Assembly (NCBI GenBank): GCA_938023075.1 | Contig: CALHDG010000273.1 | Coordinates: forward strand, 1 to 51,344 | Direction of reading: 5' to 3' | Source of the DNA: an uncultured Chitinophagales bacterium | GTDB taxonomy: Bacteria > Bacteroidota > Bacteroidia > Chitinophagales > JAHDHT01 | Length of the DNA stretch: 51,344 nt | Part shown: in pieces, positions 1-8,232 of the stretch | Position numbering within the stretch: position 1 is the first letter of the stretch | How the letters are laid out: the number at the start of each line of letters is the position of its first letter | The notes under the pieces: generated by a model | Databases searched by the model: none | Told to the model about the DNA's origin: nothing | The model's input: the letters and a program-made list of their open reading frames with translations, nothing else | Made by a program: the position numbers and the translations under genes

Positions 1-744
1 GGTGGCTTACCGCAAGTATTAGGCAATTTACCGTTCAGCATTTATGGCACAGTATATAAAGGCAATGTCAGCCATGGTGAAACTTTTATAATTTCAGATT
101 TAGCTGATGGCTCCAATTATCAAATAGAAGCTTTAGACAGCGAAATGTGTCACGATTGGGTAACCGGCTCTGTTCAATGCGATAAACTGCCAGTTGAATT
201 ATTAGTTTTTGAAGGAGAAGCCCAAGCCAATGGCAATCTTTTAAAATGGTCAACCGCAACCGAAATGGAGAACGACTTTTTTACAATAGCCTCTTCAAAA
301 AATGGGATTGACTTTATAGAGTTAGGAACAGTAAAAGGCGCAGGCAATAGCAATACATCATCAAGCTATCAATTATTAGACAGGCAAGCCAGCAGTGGAT
401 TAACTTATTACCGTTTATCACAAACCGACTTTGATGGAACGGCAACTATAGAAGCCATAACCGAAGTTGATAGGGGAGAAGCTACAGGTATTACTTTATT
501 ACATACTTATCCGGTTCCTTTTTTAGATGAATTGAACTTGCAATTGTATAATTATGTTCATGGAAGTGATATAGAAATCAATTTAATAGATGTAGCTGGG
601 AAAGAATTGATAAGTGAACATTTCACCCTTCATAAGGGTTTGAATGACGTTTCATTTTCAACTGAGATTTTATCAAAAGGATTGTACTTGATGCTTATTG
701 AAAGTAGTGACAGTATTCAGTATAAAAAAGTAATGAAAGATTAG
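1..744 (+). CDS. C-terminal part of a T9SS-exported surface protein (5' end outside window)
   Basis: The reading frame is open from base 1, so this is the last ~247 residues of a longer gene. The visible part has a beta-rich stretch, then the LLKWSTATEMENDFF and YRLSQTDFDGT motifs that commonly precede a sorting domain in Bacteroidota cell-surface proteins. It ends in a type A T9SS C-terminal domain of about 80 residues (GITLLHTYPVPFLDELNL ... SKGLYLMLIE ... YKKVMKD). Known of the family: this domain directs passage through the Por/T9SS outer-membrane translocon and is removed or anchored at the surface. The C-terminal third closely resembles the end of the giant gene at 45031-49557, so the two are paralogous in this region. 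The passenger function cannot be read from this fragment. A hairpin at 760-791 follows. Confidence 0.85.
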   Translation, partial: GGLPQVLGNLPFSIYGTVYKGNVSHGETFIISDLADGSNYQIEALDSEMCHDWVTGSVQCDKLPVELLVFEGEAQANGNLLKWSTATEMENDFFTIASSKNGIDFIELGTVKGAGNSNTSSSYQLLDRQASSGLTYYRLSQTDFDGTATIEAITEVDRGEATGITLLHTYPVPFLDELNLQLYNYVHGSDIEINLIDVAGKELISEHFTLHKGLNDVSFSTEILSKGLYLMLIESSDSIQYKKVMKD

Positions 745-759
745 GTAATCAATAGGAAG

Positions 760-791
760 AATCATCTGGCAATCGAACATGTCAGATGATT
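760..791. terminator. Hairpin between convergent genes
   Basis: Positions 760-771 (AATCATCTGGCA) pair with 780-791 (TGTCAGATGATT), a 12-bp stem with one G-T pair and an 8-nt loop. It sits between the convergent ends at 744 and 801, where a bidirectional terminator is expected. There is no long T-run on either side, so the call rests on stem and position. Confidence 0.5.
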
Positions 792-800
792 TAATGGAAC

Positions 801-1532
801 TTAATCAGCTGTTTCAGCAATAATAATCCCAAACTGCCCATTTAATTGATGCCAATTTTTTTGAGGCAGATACATTTTAGAAACAAAGCCATCTAAGTAT
901 AAGGCGTAGTTGCATCCGTTGGATTTGAAAAAAGTAGCAAAGTCAAAAAAATTAATAGTTTGATTAGAGATGGCAAAAAGCAAGTTCCCGTTGGGTAAAA
1001 TACCAACGCCGTTTCTAATATGCAAATTTTTTGAACCTTCGGTAAGTTTTGGATGAATAGCACCATCAATAACTAATAACGGACCGGATTGAGTGGCAAA
1101 TTGAATTCGATCGAGGTTTTTAAAATCCTCAGTTCGGCAAATACCGGTTTTTTTATCTTTGGTAAGATAAAAAACACCATTTGGTTGTAGATAGAAATTT
1201 CCATAACCGGTTCTATTGGTATCTAATTCGTTTATCAGCTCGCCGTTTTCAATATATAAACCCTGCGAAGATAAATCCTTATCAAACATACCACCGTTCA
1301 TCGCAAAAATTAAGGTTTGGTTCGCCTTGTCCAATTCACTTTTCAATTGCCCAATGTTTGAATAGGGTCGTCCATTGGTATTGACTGAATAAAACCGCAA
1401 ATGTTGTTTCTGTAAGTCGACTATATGAAAATCTAACTCTGGGTTATTAATAATAGAGGCATCTTTTATTTGAGCAGGACTTGCGCAAGAAGTAATGAAA
1501 AAAACTAAAATCAGATGAACAGAGAGTTTCAT
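801..1532 (-). CDS. Phosphodiester glycosidase (NAGPA/DUF2233) family lipoprotein
   Basis: A 243-residue protein with a lipoprotein signal peptide: a hydrophobic stretch ending in the lipobox FITSC at about residue 16. The mature part matches the phosphodiester glycosidase/DUF2233 family (Pfam PF09992) as recognised by its conserved blocks: FAMNGGMFD, GLYIENGEL, NGVFYL, ATQSGPLLVIDG, IRNGVGIL and YALYLDGFVSKMY. Characterised relatives remove capping sugars (human uncovering enzyme) or act on exopolysaccharide, but the substrate here is unknown. Length is typical for single-domain bacterial members. It is probably anchored in the outer or inner membrane facing the periplasm. It converges on the upstream T9SS gene, and a thioredoxin-like lipoprotein follows upstream on the same strand 36 nt away, so the two could share a transcript. 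Confidence 0.8.
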   Translation of the reverse strand: MKLSVHLILVFFITSCASPAQIKDASIINNPELDFHIVDLQKQHLRFYSVNTNGRPYSNIGQLKSELDKANQTLIFAMNGGMFDKDLSSQGLYIENGELINELDTNRTGYGNFYLQPNGVFYLTKDKKTGICRTEDFKNLDRIQFATQSGPLLVIDGAIHPKLTEGSKNLHIRNGVGILPNGNLLFAISNQTINFFDFATFFKSNGCNYALYLDGFVSKMYLPQKNWHQLNGQFGIIIAETAD

Positions 1533-1567
1533 TATCTAAATTGAATGATTAAACCTGTCTTAAAAAC

Positions 1568-2425
1568 TTAATTACCCGCTTTAGCTTTCGGTTTTGCCTT
1601 TATCTGCTTAGTTGATTGTTGAATATTTTTTATACCAATATTATTATTATTGTTATTGCCTGGCTGAACTTTTACCCTTTGCTGCAATACTGGCTTTTGT
1701 TGAAGATTTCTTTTTTGCGGTGTTGGCTTTTTTAAAGTTGATCGCACATTGTTTTTAGCTATTGGTGGAATGGCTGATGTAAATGCACTTTTAAACTGTG
1801 TAAAACCCATATTAGAAAATTCATTTTTTTGAATATAGTTTAACAAAGCGTCAAAATCGCTGGGTTGTTTGTACCCTGGAAAAGCATTAATCAAATCTAA
1901 CTCTTCATTTAAAAAAGAAATTGTAGGATAACTTAATCTTCCCTTCAACAAAAATTTGGCTAACTCATTGTGTCCTTTTCTGCCACCCGGTACAAAATTA
2001 AATTCTTTTCCCTTAAAATTAATCGTCTCTTTTGTTTCAGCATCAAATTTTATAGCATAGAAATTATCATTAACATATTGAGCTATTTCAGGATGCTGAA
2101 ATGTATTTTTATCCATACGCTTACACCAACCGCACCAACTCGTATAGGCATCTACTAACACTTTTTTGGGTTCAGTTTTCATTAATTGTTCTACTTCGGC
2201 AATGGTTTTCCAATTGATTTTGCCTGAACCAACCACTTCTTGTTTTTTATTAACAATTTGAGTCTTTTTGGTAGTATTTTTGTTGTTTATTTTTGTAGCA
2301 GATTTGTTTTCCTGCTTTACCTCATTACTTTTCTCAGCAATGGTATTATTAGTCTCTTTTGGGTTAGTGTTACACGCGTAAAAAAATAGGGTGCTGAGTA
2401 TACATAAGCATATTATTTTTTTCAT
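1568..2425 (-). CDS. Thioredoxin-fold lipoprotein with CGWC active site
   Basis: The start is placed at the ATG at 2425 (MKKIICLCIL) rather than the in-frame GTG at 2443, because that GTG lies inside a promoter -7 box. A signal peptide ends in the lipobox FFYAC (Cys18). Residues ~20-70 form a Lys/Asn/Gln/Thr-rich linker, followed by a thioredoxin domain (about 72-205) with the redox motif WCGWC (Cys98, Cys101) and a cis-Pro loop SYPT. The fold resembles DsbD-gamma/thioredoxin-like DUF255-type proteins with a SWCGWCKRMD signature, so a periplasmic thiol-disulfide role is likely. The last ~70 residues are a basic low-complexity tail (Lys, Gln, Pro, Asn) unlike ordinary thioredoxins. The redox partner is not evident. 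Confidence 0.78.
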   Translation of the reverse strand: MKKIICLCILSTLFFYACNTNPKETNNTIAEKSNEVKQENKSATKINNKNTTKKTQIVNKKQEVVGSGKINWKTIAEVEQLMKTEPKKVLVDAYTSWCGWCKRMDKNTFQHPEIAQYVNDNFYAIKFDAETKETINFKGKEFNFVPGGRKGHNELAKFLLKGRLSYPTISFLNEELDLINAFPGYKQPSDFDALLNYIQKNEFSNMGFTQFKSAFTSAIPPIAKNNVRSTLKKPTPQKRNLQQKPVLQQRVKVQPGNNNNNNIGIKNIQQSTKQIKAKPKAKAGN

Positions 2426-2442
2426 AATTTTTACTTTATGCA

Positions 2443-2471
2443 CAAAGTTATAAAATTAATCATGAACCCAA
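2443..2471 (-). promoter_or_regulatory. Bacteroidota-type promoter for the thioredoxin lipoprotein
   Basis: Read on the minus strand, TTG (2469-2471), an 18-nt spacer, then TAACTTTG (2443-2450). This matches the Bacteroidota pattern TTG-N17-23-TAnnTTTG. It lies 17 nt upstream of the chosen ATG and rules out the GTG start inside it. Confidence 0.6.
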
Positions 2472-2531
2472 CTAAAAAATGACACTAAACAATTGTCAAT
2501 AAACTTCGTATTAAAATAAAATTGAATAAAA

Positions 2532-5500
2532 ATGATGAGTAATATTTTTAAACATGTGTTGTGGATAGCTTGCCTGGTACAGATAAATTCATTATCTGCC
2601 AAAAATTTTAATACCATTTTAAGAGGCAACAATGCCAAACAGTATGTTTACAATGCCGCAGAGGTACATATTGATAAACAGACCCACGCACCGGCATTGA
2701 TTAAATTTGATTTGGACCAAGCACCTCTTGCCAACAATTTAATTAGGCTACTAAAACAGTGGTATGATTTAGATGATAACTACGATTTTGGGTTGATTAG
2801 AATAGATAAAGATCACTTAGGATTCGAACATCACCGGTTTCAACAAAAATATCAAGGCTATGAAGTGAAAAATATGGTGGTTTATGTGCACATAAAAAAC
2901 GGAAAAGTGCACATGGTAAATGGACAATTAGAAACCCGTTTTACTAAAACATTTAACTATTCTATGCAATTTTTAAATGCACTTAATATAGCAAAAAAAC
3001 ATATTGGTGCAACAAGTTATAAATGGCATATCCCTCAAGAAGAATGGTTGTTAAGTACACATAAAAATGAAAAGAAAAGTACACATTTTCCAAATCGAAA
3101 ATTAGTAATCGCTCCTCAAAATTGGAATATTGAACAAGTAGACAGCTATCAATTATGTTATGAATTAGATATGTTTGCACATGAGCCAGAAACAAGAAAT
3201 GTTGTTTATATTAATGCCAATAATGGGCAAATTGTACTAGATGAATCTTTAATTAGACATGCAGATGCAGAAGCAACTGCTCAAACAAAAAGAAGTGGTA
3301 CACGAACCATACAAACAGACAATGCTATTATACCTGGTTATTTTGTGCTTTCTGAAAGCGGAAGAGGAAACGGCATAGTTACCTTAGATGCTAATGGAAA
3401 TCATTTTCGAGACGAAGACAATAATTGGACCTTATTAGAATTTGACAATGCTGCAAGAGATTATGCTGCCGTTGATGCCCATTGGGCAGCCGAAGTAACC
3501 TATGATTATTTTAAGGAGAAACATAACCGGAACAGCTATGACGATAATGGTGCAAGAATTCAATGCAGAGTACACCGGGTTTTTAAAGGTGGTGATACCA
3601 ATAATGCAACTTGGAACGGAAGCTACATTTCAGTTGGCGATGCAACAAGATTTCCTTACACGTTTGCTACTTTAGATATTATTGCGCACGAATTTGTACA
3701 CGCCATTACAGATAATACTGCAGGATTGATATATGTACAAGAGCCGGGTGCTTTAAACGAATCGTTTAGTGATATTTTTGGAACAGCAATTGAATTTTAT
3801 GGTAAACCGCCCAATCAAAATGGTAATTGGTTAATTGGTGAAGACACCGGCTTTAGCTTAAGAAATATGTCGAACCCCAATGCAAAAAGAGACCCAGATA
3901 CGTATGGAAATAATGACCCTCATTGGATAAATACAGTTGGTTGCTTTCCTACAACTAACAATGATTTGTGTGGCTTACATGTAAACAGCAATGTACAAAA
4001 CTTTTGGTTTTATTTGTTAAGCAATGGAGGTAACGGCACCAATCATAATGGAGAAAGATACAGCGTATTAGGTATTGGAATAGATAAAGCAGCAGACATT
4101 GCCTATAGAAACTTAACCACTTATTTAACACCCAACAGCGATTATGAAGATGCCAAAACCTTTGCTATACAAGCTGCTGTTGATTTGTATGGCGATTGCC
4201 CACCTGCACCAGAAGTAATTAGTACCATTAATGCCTGGCATGCAGTTGGTTTAGGCGAAAAATACAATGCCGCTAATATATTGCAGCCAAACTTAACAAC
4301 CATCCATCCGTTAACCTATTGCTCAGCACCACAAACAATTCAGTTTGAAGGCATATCAACTCTTCCAGTAAACAGTTATCGTTGGGATTTTGGAGATGGC
4401 AACAGTTCTGCACAACAAAATCCAACACATACTTACACCGCTTCCGGTAACTATACTGTAAGTCTTCAAGTTAAAGGTTGCGACAATACCAATACCATTA
4501 CTAAAAATACCTATATACAAATTGATGACCAAAGCCCCTGTGTAACTACCATGCCCTTTAACAGTTCATTAATTGAAACAGCTTGTTCGGGCACTTTATA
4601 CGATTATGGTGGACCCAACGGAGCTTATGTTGACCAAAGCGAAGGCACCTTAACAATCGTTTCCCCCAATAATCAACCCATTACGCTTATATTTACCGAA
4701 GTAGGCTATGAATTAAATTATGATTATTTGTATATTTATGATGGCGATAGTGAAAATGATCAGTTGTTATGGACGCTTAATGGAACCTTAGTACCACCAC
4801 CCATTACTTCAAGTGGTGGAAGCATTACCTTAAAACATGATTCTGATACCTATGTGGTAGATAAGGGTTTTGCCTTAACTTGGTCAAGTGCGGGCGATTG
4901 TGATTTTAGTTGTGCCGATGTTGAAATACAAATTAGTAGTAGTGCCGAAAGACCCTCGTGTAGTGGTAATGCCGACGGTCATATAATCAACGAGATAACT
5001 GGTGGTATGGGTCCTTACGTATACCAATGGAGTTCTGGAGAAACTTCTTTAAACCTAAATAATAAGCGTGCTGGAGATTATACCCTTAGTGTTACAGATA
5101 AAAACCAATGTTCATACACTAAAACCATAACGGTTCCACCAAGCAACTTGGTGCTAACCAATACTGCCGAAATAAGTGATGAAACCTGCGTGGATGAAAA
5201 TGACGGTTCTATTAGCATAGCCGACATTAATAATGGCACGCCACCTTATCAAATTAATTGGTCAAACGGTGGTACTGGTAATACCATCACTAACTTAGGT
5301 GCAGGTATATTTAGTGCCACTATTACTGATAAAAACGGCTGTTCTGTATTTAACGAATATGAGTTGCATCCGGCAACAGGCTTGCAAGTTACTAAAGACA
5401 TCTCTTCTGCCAGCGGCAATAGAGTGCCAGATGGAAGTATAGTAGTGCGAGTAGAAGGAGGTATGCCGCCATATAGCTACTACTGGTCAAATGGTACCAC

Positions 5501-5801
5501 CAATTCTTCCGTCAATAATCTGTTTGTAGGAAATTATTGGGTGAGCATTACCGATGCGGCTGGTTGTAACTTGTTAGAAAACTATACGGTAACTTCAAGC
5601 TGTCCTGCTACTTTAAGTCATATGAATAATGCAAGTATAAGTTCAGGGCTGCAAACTGCTGGCGAAAGCATAACTAGTAATACCAAGATAACGGTAGGCA
5701 AAGTAATAAGGTTTAAAGCAGGAAAAACGATTAATTTGATCAATGATTTTGAAGTAGAAAAAGGTGCCAGCTTTAGTGCCGAAATAGGCAGTTGCAATTG
5801 A
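2532..5801 (+). CDS. Secreted M4 (thermolysin-type) metallopeptidase with PKD, CUB-like and SprB-like domains
   Basis: A 1089-residue exported zinc protease. A signal peptide (residues ~1-24) is followed by an FTP/PepSY-type propeptide (to ~250). The catalytic domain (~255-590) carries HEFVH (zinc ligands His386 and His390, catalytic Glu387), NESFSDIFG (third ligand Glu410) and the active-site histidine in GLHVNS (His483), all in the thermolysin order. A PKD domain follows (WDFGDG near 617), then a CUB-like domain (~685-795), then about three SprB-like repeats (~795-1020) with the pattern G..PY.Y.WS.G..T..... The C-terminus (~1025-1089) is a short beta-repeat segment ending FEVEKGASFSAEIGSCN, resembling the '3-coathanger stack' ends of Bacteroidota surface proteins rather than a classic type A sorting domain. 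It probably degrades extracellular protein; all catalytic residues are intact. Confidence 0.92.
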   Translation: MMSNIFKHVLWIACLVQINSLSAKNFNTILRGNNAKQYVYNAAEVHIDKQTHAPALIKFDLDQAPLANNLIRLLKQWYDLDDNYDFGLIRIDKDHLGFEHHRFQQKYQGYEVKNMVVYVHIKNGKVHMVNGQLETRFTKTFNYSMQFLNALNIAKKHIGATSYKWHIPQEEWLLSTHKNEKKSTHFPNRKLVIAPQNWNIEQVDSYQLCYELDMFAHEPETRNVVYINANNGQIVLDESLIRHADAEATAQTKRSGTRTIQTDNAIIPGYFVLSESGRGNGIVTLDANGNHFRDEDNNWTLLEFDNAARDYAAVDAHWAAEVTYDYFKEKHNRNSYDDNGARIQCRVHRVFKGGDTNNATWNGSYISVGDATRFPYTFATLDIIAHEFVHAITDNTAGLIYVQEPGALNESFSDIFGTAIEFYGKPPNQNGNWLIGEDTGFSLRNMSNPNAKRDPDTYGNNDPHWINTVGCFPTTNNDLCGLHVNSNVQNFWFYLLSNGGNGTNHNGERYSVLGIGIDKAADIAYRNLTTYLTPNSDYEDAKTFAIQAAVDLYGDCPPAPEVISTINAWHAVGLGEKYNAANILQPNLTTIHPLTYCSAPQTIQFEGISTLPVNSYRWDFGDGNSSAQQNPTHTYTASGNYTVSLQVKGCDNTNTITKNTYIQIDDQSPCVTTMPFNSSLIETACSGTLYDYGGPNGAYVDQSEGTLTIVSPNNQPITLIFTEVGYELNYDYLYIYDGDSENDQLLWTLNGTLVPPPITSSGGSITLKHDSDTYVVDKGFALTWSSAGDCDFSCADVEIQISSSAERPSCSGNADGHIINEITGGMGPYVYQWSSGETSLNLNNKRAGDYTLSVTDKNQCSYTKTITVPPSNLVLTNTAEISDETCVDENDGSISIADINNGTPPYQINWSNGGTGNTITNLGAGIFSATITDKNGCSVFNEYELHPATGLQVTKDISSASGNRVPDGSIVVRVEGGMPPYSYYWSNGTTNSSVNNLFVGNYWVSITDAAGCNLLENYTVTSSCPATLSHMNNASISSGLQTAGESITSNTKITVGKVIRFKAGKTINLINDFEVEKGASFSAEIGSCN

Positions 5802-5827
5802 GGCTTCTATAAATCAATACACCAGCA

Positions 5828-5985
5828 AATTGTTTTTTTGAAGCGAGACAGCCTTACCCGTGCAAAGGGTAGTCCTGCTTTCCACTCAAATGCTATTGCT
5901 ATGCTGCAAAAGCTTGCGCTGCAAAATAGCATAACCGTTGCAATCAGGGCTAATAAGCTGAGGATCGTGGTTCGCAGTTAGCTTT
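5828..5985 (+). repeat. Structured intergenic repeat, family A, copy 1
   Basis: First of four dispersed copies (also 9612-9805, 22075-22265, 27562-27750). The core is an outer stem GTCCTG (5872-5877) with CAGGGC (5945-5950) around an inner stem ATGCTATT (5890-5897) with AATAGCAT (5925-5932). A small 5' hairpin TACCC/GGGTA precedes it. The outer stem differs from the other copies by a compensated C-to-T/G-to-A pair. No protein-coding potential is evident. Confidence 0.75.
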
Positions 5986-6121
5986 TCCTTTCTATACAAT
6001 ATAGTGCCTTAAGAACTAAACAAACCAGCATATCTTTATTATGTTAATTAAAATGTATTTTTTTTTTGAATACAAAAGTTGGAAGTGCTACATCTTGGTA
6101 GCCAACCAATTTAATTTAATT

Positions 6122-6227
6122 GAGCTCCAGAGGAGCGACACTTTGAATCACTTTCGGTGGTATCGCTCCTCCGGAGCTTCACTAATGTGTAGCCTTTTAT
6201 GCTATCAAAATGTCATCCCTCGGGGAT
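6122..6227. repeat. REP-like palindromic element
   Basis: An imperfect inverted repeat pairs 6122-6138 (GAGCTCCAGAGGAGCGA) with 6163-6179 (TCGCTCCTCCGGAGCTT): 15 Watson-Crick pairs, one G-T, one mismatch. A second small hairpin follows (ATCCC 6215-6219, GGGAT 6223-6227). The GGAGGAGCGA core resembles REP-type elements that I recall being scattered in Bacteroidota and linked to IS200-like RAYT transposases. No RAYT gene lies in this window, so the class is inferred. Confidence 0.55.
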
Positions 6228-6274
6228 TACTTTTGTACAGTAGGTTTACATAGTATAATAACGAGTTAAACTTA

Positions 6275-6304
6275 TACCAATTTTATTTTATGGTCAATTT
6301 GGTA
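6275..6304. repeat. Miniature family D remnant with TACCAA ends
   Basis: TACCAA (6275-6280) and TTGGTA (6299-6304) are inverted ends only 30 bp apart, flanked on both sides by TTA (6272-6274 and 6305-6307). The right half (TTTTATGGTCAATTTGGTA) matches the right end of the full element at 22272-22434. It looks like an internally deleted copy. Confidence 0.5.
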
Positions 6305-6332
6305 TTAGTACTTAACCCAATAGCTTTACAAT

Positions 6333-6350
6333 TGTGATTTCATAATCACA
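6333..6350. repeat. Perfect 7-bp hairpin upstream of the DCC gene
   Basis: TGTGATT (6333-6339) and AATCACA (6344-6350) form a perfect stem with a 4-nt loop, 47 nt upstream of the TTG of the promoter at 6398. It could be an operator half-site pair or the remains of a terminator; nothing distinguishes these. Confidence 0.3.
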
Positions 6351-6397
6351 GGTACACGCAATACGCCTACTAATTGTAAAATTATATTCAATAAATA

Positions 6398-6428
6398 TTG
6401 AAAATACGAAAAATAAGAACTATATTTG
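6398..6428 (+). promoter_or_regulatory. Promoter for the DCC-oxidoreductase/epimerase operon
   Basis: TTG (6398-6400), a 20-nt spacer and TATATTTG (6421-6428) match the Bacteroidota consensus. The start codon is 33 nt downstream. Confidence 0.65.
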
Positions 6429-6461
6429 CAGAAAAGAAATCAAAAAACTTAACATCAAGCA

Positions 6462-7295
6462 ATGATTCAAAACCACAAATTATTTCTCGATACCGATTGC
6501 CCAATGTGTAAAGTATACGGCAATTGTTTTGTATACCTAAAATGGCTTGATCCAAAAACGTTAACATCTTACCAAAAAACAATAACACAATATGATGGTA
6601 AAGTAGATGCACACATAGCCCGTAACGAAATAGCCTTATATAATGAACAAACCGGGCAAACCGTTTATGGCATTCAAGCATTTACTAAAATTTTATCGGC
6701 AAACAACCGCTTTTTTAAGTGGCTCTTGAGTTTTGCTCCTTTTCAATGGTTACTGCGAAAGTTTTATTTCTTCATCACCTACAACCGAAAAGTAATTTAT
6801 CCTTCTGCAATTAACCAAACCGCTAATGCTTGTGTGCCCGATTTTAATGTGCGCTATAGAAGTTTATATATTTTTATGGTGGCATTAATAACCGGTTTCA
6901 TCCTCAATCAGTTTACCTTTAATTTATATCAAGCGTTAAGCCTAACACACACTTGGTGGCTTGAATATTTAGTTTGCTTTGGTCAAATAGTTTGGCAAGG
7001 CAGCGTAGCCCATTTTATAACTAAACACAAAACCATAGAATATTTAGGCAATATGTCAACCGTTTCATTAATAGGCGGTATTTTAATCATTCCTCTTTTA
7101 CTTGTTAATCAATTCTTCTCTTTTTCAGCAATTACTCTGTTGGCTTATTTTGGTATAGTGGTTAGCATGATGCTGGCAGAACATATTAGACGATGTAAAC
7201 TCCTTAATATTTCACTTTGGCTAACTTGCAGTTGGGTCATTTATCGTATGCTTGTATTAATGCTAATTCTTATATTTATCTTCGTTAAAAATTAA
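6462..7295 (+). CDS. DCC-motif thiol-disulfide oxidoreductase fused to a membrane domain
   Basis: A 277-residue protein in two parts. Residues ~1-105 look like a DCC/DUF393 (YuxK-type) thioredoxin-like domain, with the redox motif LFLDTDCPMC near the N-terminus where the family has DG.C..C. Residues ~125-277 hold about four hydrophobic segments, so the domain is probably tethered to the inner membrane with the thiol motif in the cytoplasm. Ordinary DUF393 proteins are ~120-140 residues and soluble, so the membrane half is an extra. The stop overlaps the start of the next gene (TAATG at 7293-7297), which implies translational coupling. The substrate is unknown; a link to the NAD(P)-binding epimerase downstream is inferred only from the operon. 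Confidence 0.65.
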   Translation: MIQNHKLFLDTDCPMCKVYGNCFVYLKWLDPKTLTSYQKTITQYDGKVDAHIARNEIALYNEQTGQTVYGIQAFTKILSANNRFFKWLLSFAPFQWLLRKFYFFITYNRKVIYPSAINQTANACVPDFNVRYRSLYIFMVALITGFILNQFTFNLYQALSLTHTWWLEYLVCFGQIVWQGSVAHFITKHKTIEYLGNMSTVSLIGGILIIPLLLVNQFFSFSAITLLAYFGIVVSMMLAEHIRRCKLLNISLWLTCSWVIYRMLVLMLILIFIFVKN

Positions 7296-8194
7296 TGAAT
7301 ATGCGCAAAATTATAATTGCAGGTGGCTCCGGATTTTTAGGCAAAGCCTTAGAAAAATATTTTGTTACCAAAGATGAGGAGGTATTCATATTAACCCGAA
7401 GTCCAAAAGCTAACAATCATCTTCAATGGGATGCCAAAACTAAAGGCAGTTGGACAAGCCATCTAAATAAAGCCGATGTTTTGATTAATTTAACCGGTAA
7501 ATCAGTAGATTGTCGTTATACCGAAGCAAATAAAGCCGCTATTTTAAACTCGAGAATTGAAAGTACCCAAGTGTTAAATGATGCTGTAGCAGAATTGGCA
7601 CATCCACCCAAAGTTTGGATTAATGCCGGAAGTGCAACAATTTACGATGACAGCTTAAGCCATTTAAATACCGAAGAAAATGGCATTATCGGCAACGACT
7701 TTTCAATGAATGTTTGCAAACATTGGGAAGCTACTTTTTTTGAAAATGATATTGAAGGGATACGTAAAATAGTGGCGCGTACTTCTATTGTTTTGGGCAA
7801 TAAAGGAGGTGCTTTTCCAAGACTAAAGCAAATTACAAAATTGGGTTTGGGTGGAAAACAAGGCAATGGACAACAGCGTTTCAGTTGGATTCACATTGAT
7901 GATTTCTGTGGAGCAATTGAATACTTAATTGAACAGCATCATATAAAAGGTGTGGTAAATGTAACGGCTCCGCATCCTGAAAAGAATGAAACCTTAATGC
8001 AATTACTTCGCAAAAAATATAAGATGCCTTTTGGCTTAGCACAGCCAAAATGGTTGTTAGAAATAGGGGCGTTTTTCTTGCGAACGGAAACAGAACTCTT
8101 GTTAAAAAGCCGAAATGTTTATCCTGAAAAATTAATTAAACATGGTTTTTCATTTCAATATTCAAAGTTAGCAATGGCTTTGGAAAACTTGTAA
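7295..8194 (+). CDS. TIGR01777/YfcH-type epimerase (SDR family)
   Basis: A 299-residue extended short-chain dehydrogenase. The N-terminus has the dinucleotide-binding glycine motif GGSGFLG at residues ~10-16. The family blocks NLTGKSVDCRYTEANK, SRIEST, ARTSIVLG and FSWIHIDD are present, followed by the C-terminal DUF1731 region (ending near 299). Length and order are typical of TIGR01777 proteins, which are predicted NAD(P)-dependent sugar epimerases with no firmly assigned substrate. The ATG overlaps the stop of the upstream DCC gene by one base; a second in-frame ATG two codons later is an alternative start. The gene converges on the Omp85-like gene, with a short palindrome ATCCAA/TTGGAT at 8194-8206 right after its stop. 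Confidence 0.88.
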   Translation: MNMRKIIIAGGSGFLGKALEKYFVTKDEEVFILTRSPKANNHLQWDAKTKGSWTSHLNKADVLINLTGKSVDCRYTEANKAAILNSRIESTQVLNDAVAELAHPPKVWINAGSATIYDDSLSHLNTEENGIIGNDFSMNVCKHWEATFFENDIEGIRKIVARTSIVLGNKGGAFPRLKQITKLGLGGKQGNGQQRFSWIHIDDFCGAIEYLIEQHHIKGVVNVTAPHPEKNETLMQLLRKKYKMPFGLAQPKWLLEIGAFFLRTETELLLKSRNVYPEKLIKHGFSFQYSKLAMALENL

Positions 8195-8232
8195 TCCAAA
8201 TTGGATGATCAATTCTGTATAAAATTTATTTT

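Noticed and set aside
5828-5985. tRNA or known small RNA in the folded repeat
   Set aside because: The stems do not form a cloverleaf and no anticodon arm, T-loop GTTC or CCA is found; no known RNA family was recognised.
6041-6253. Small plus-strand frame over the REP-like hairpin
   Set aside because: Most of its length is the inverted repeat at 6122-6179, so its codons reflect the repeat.
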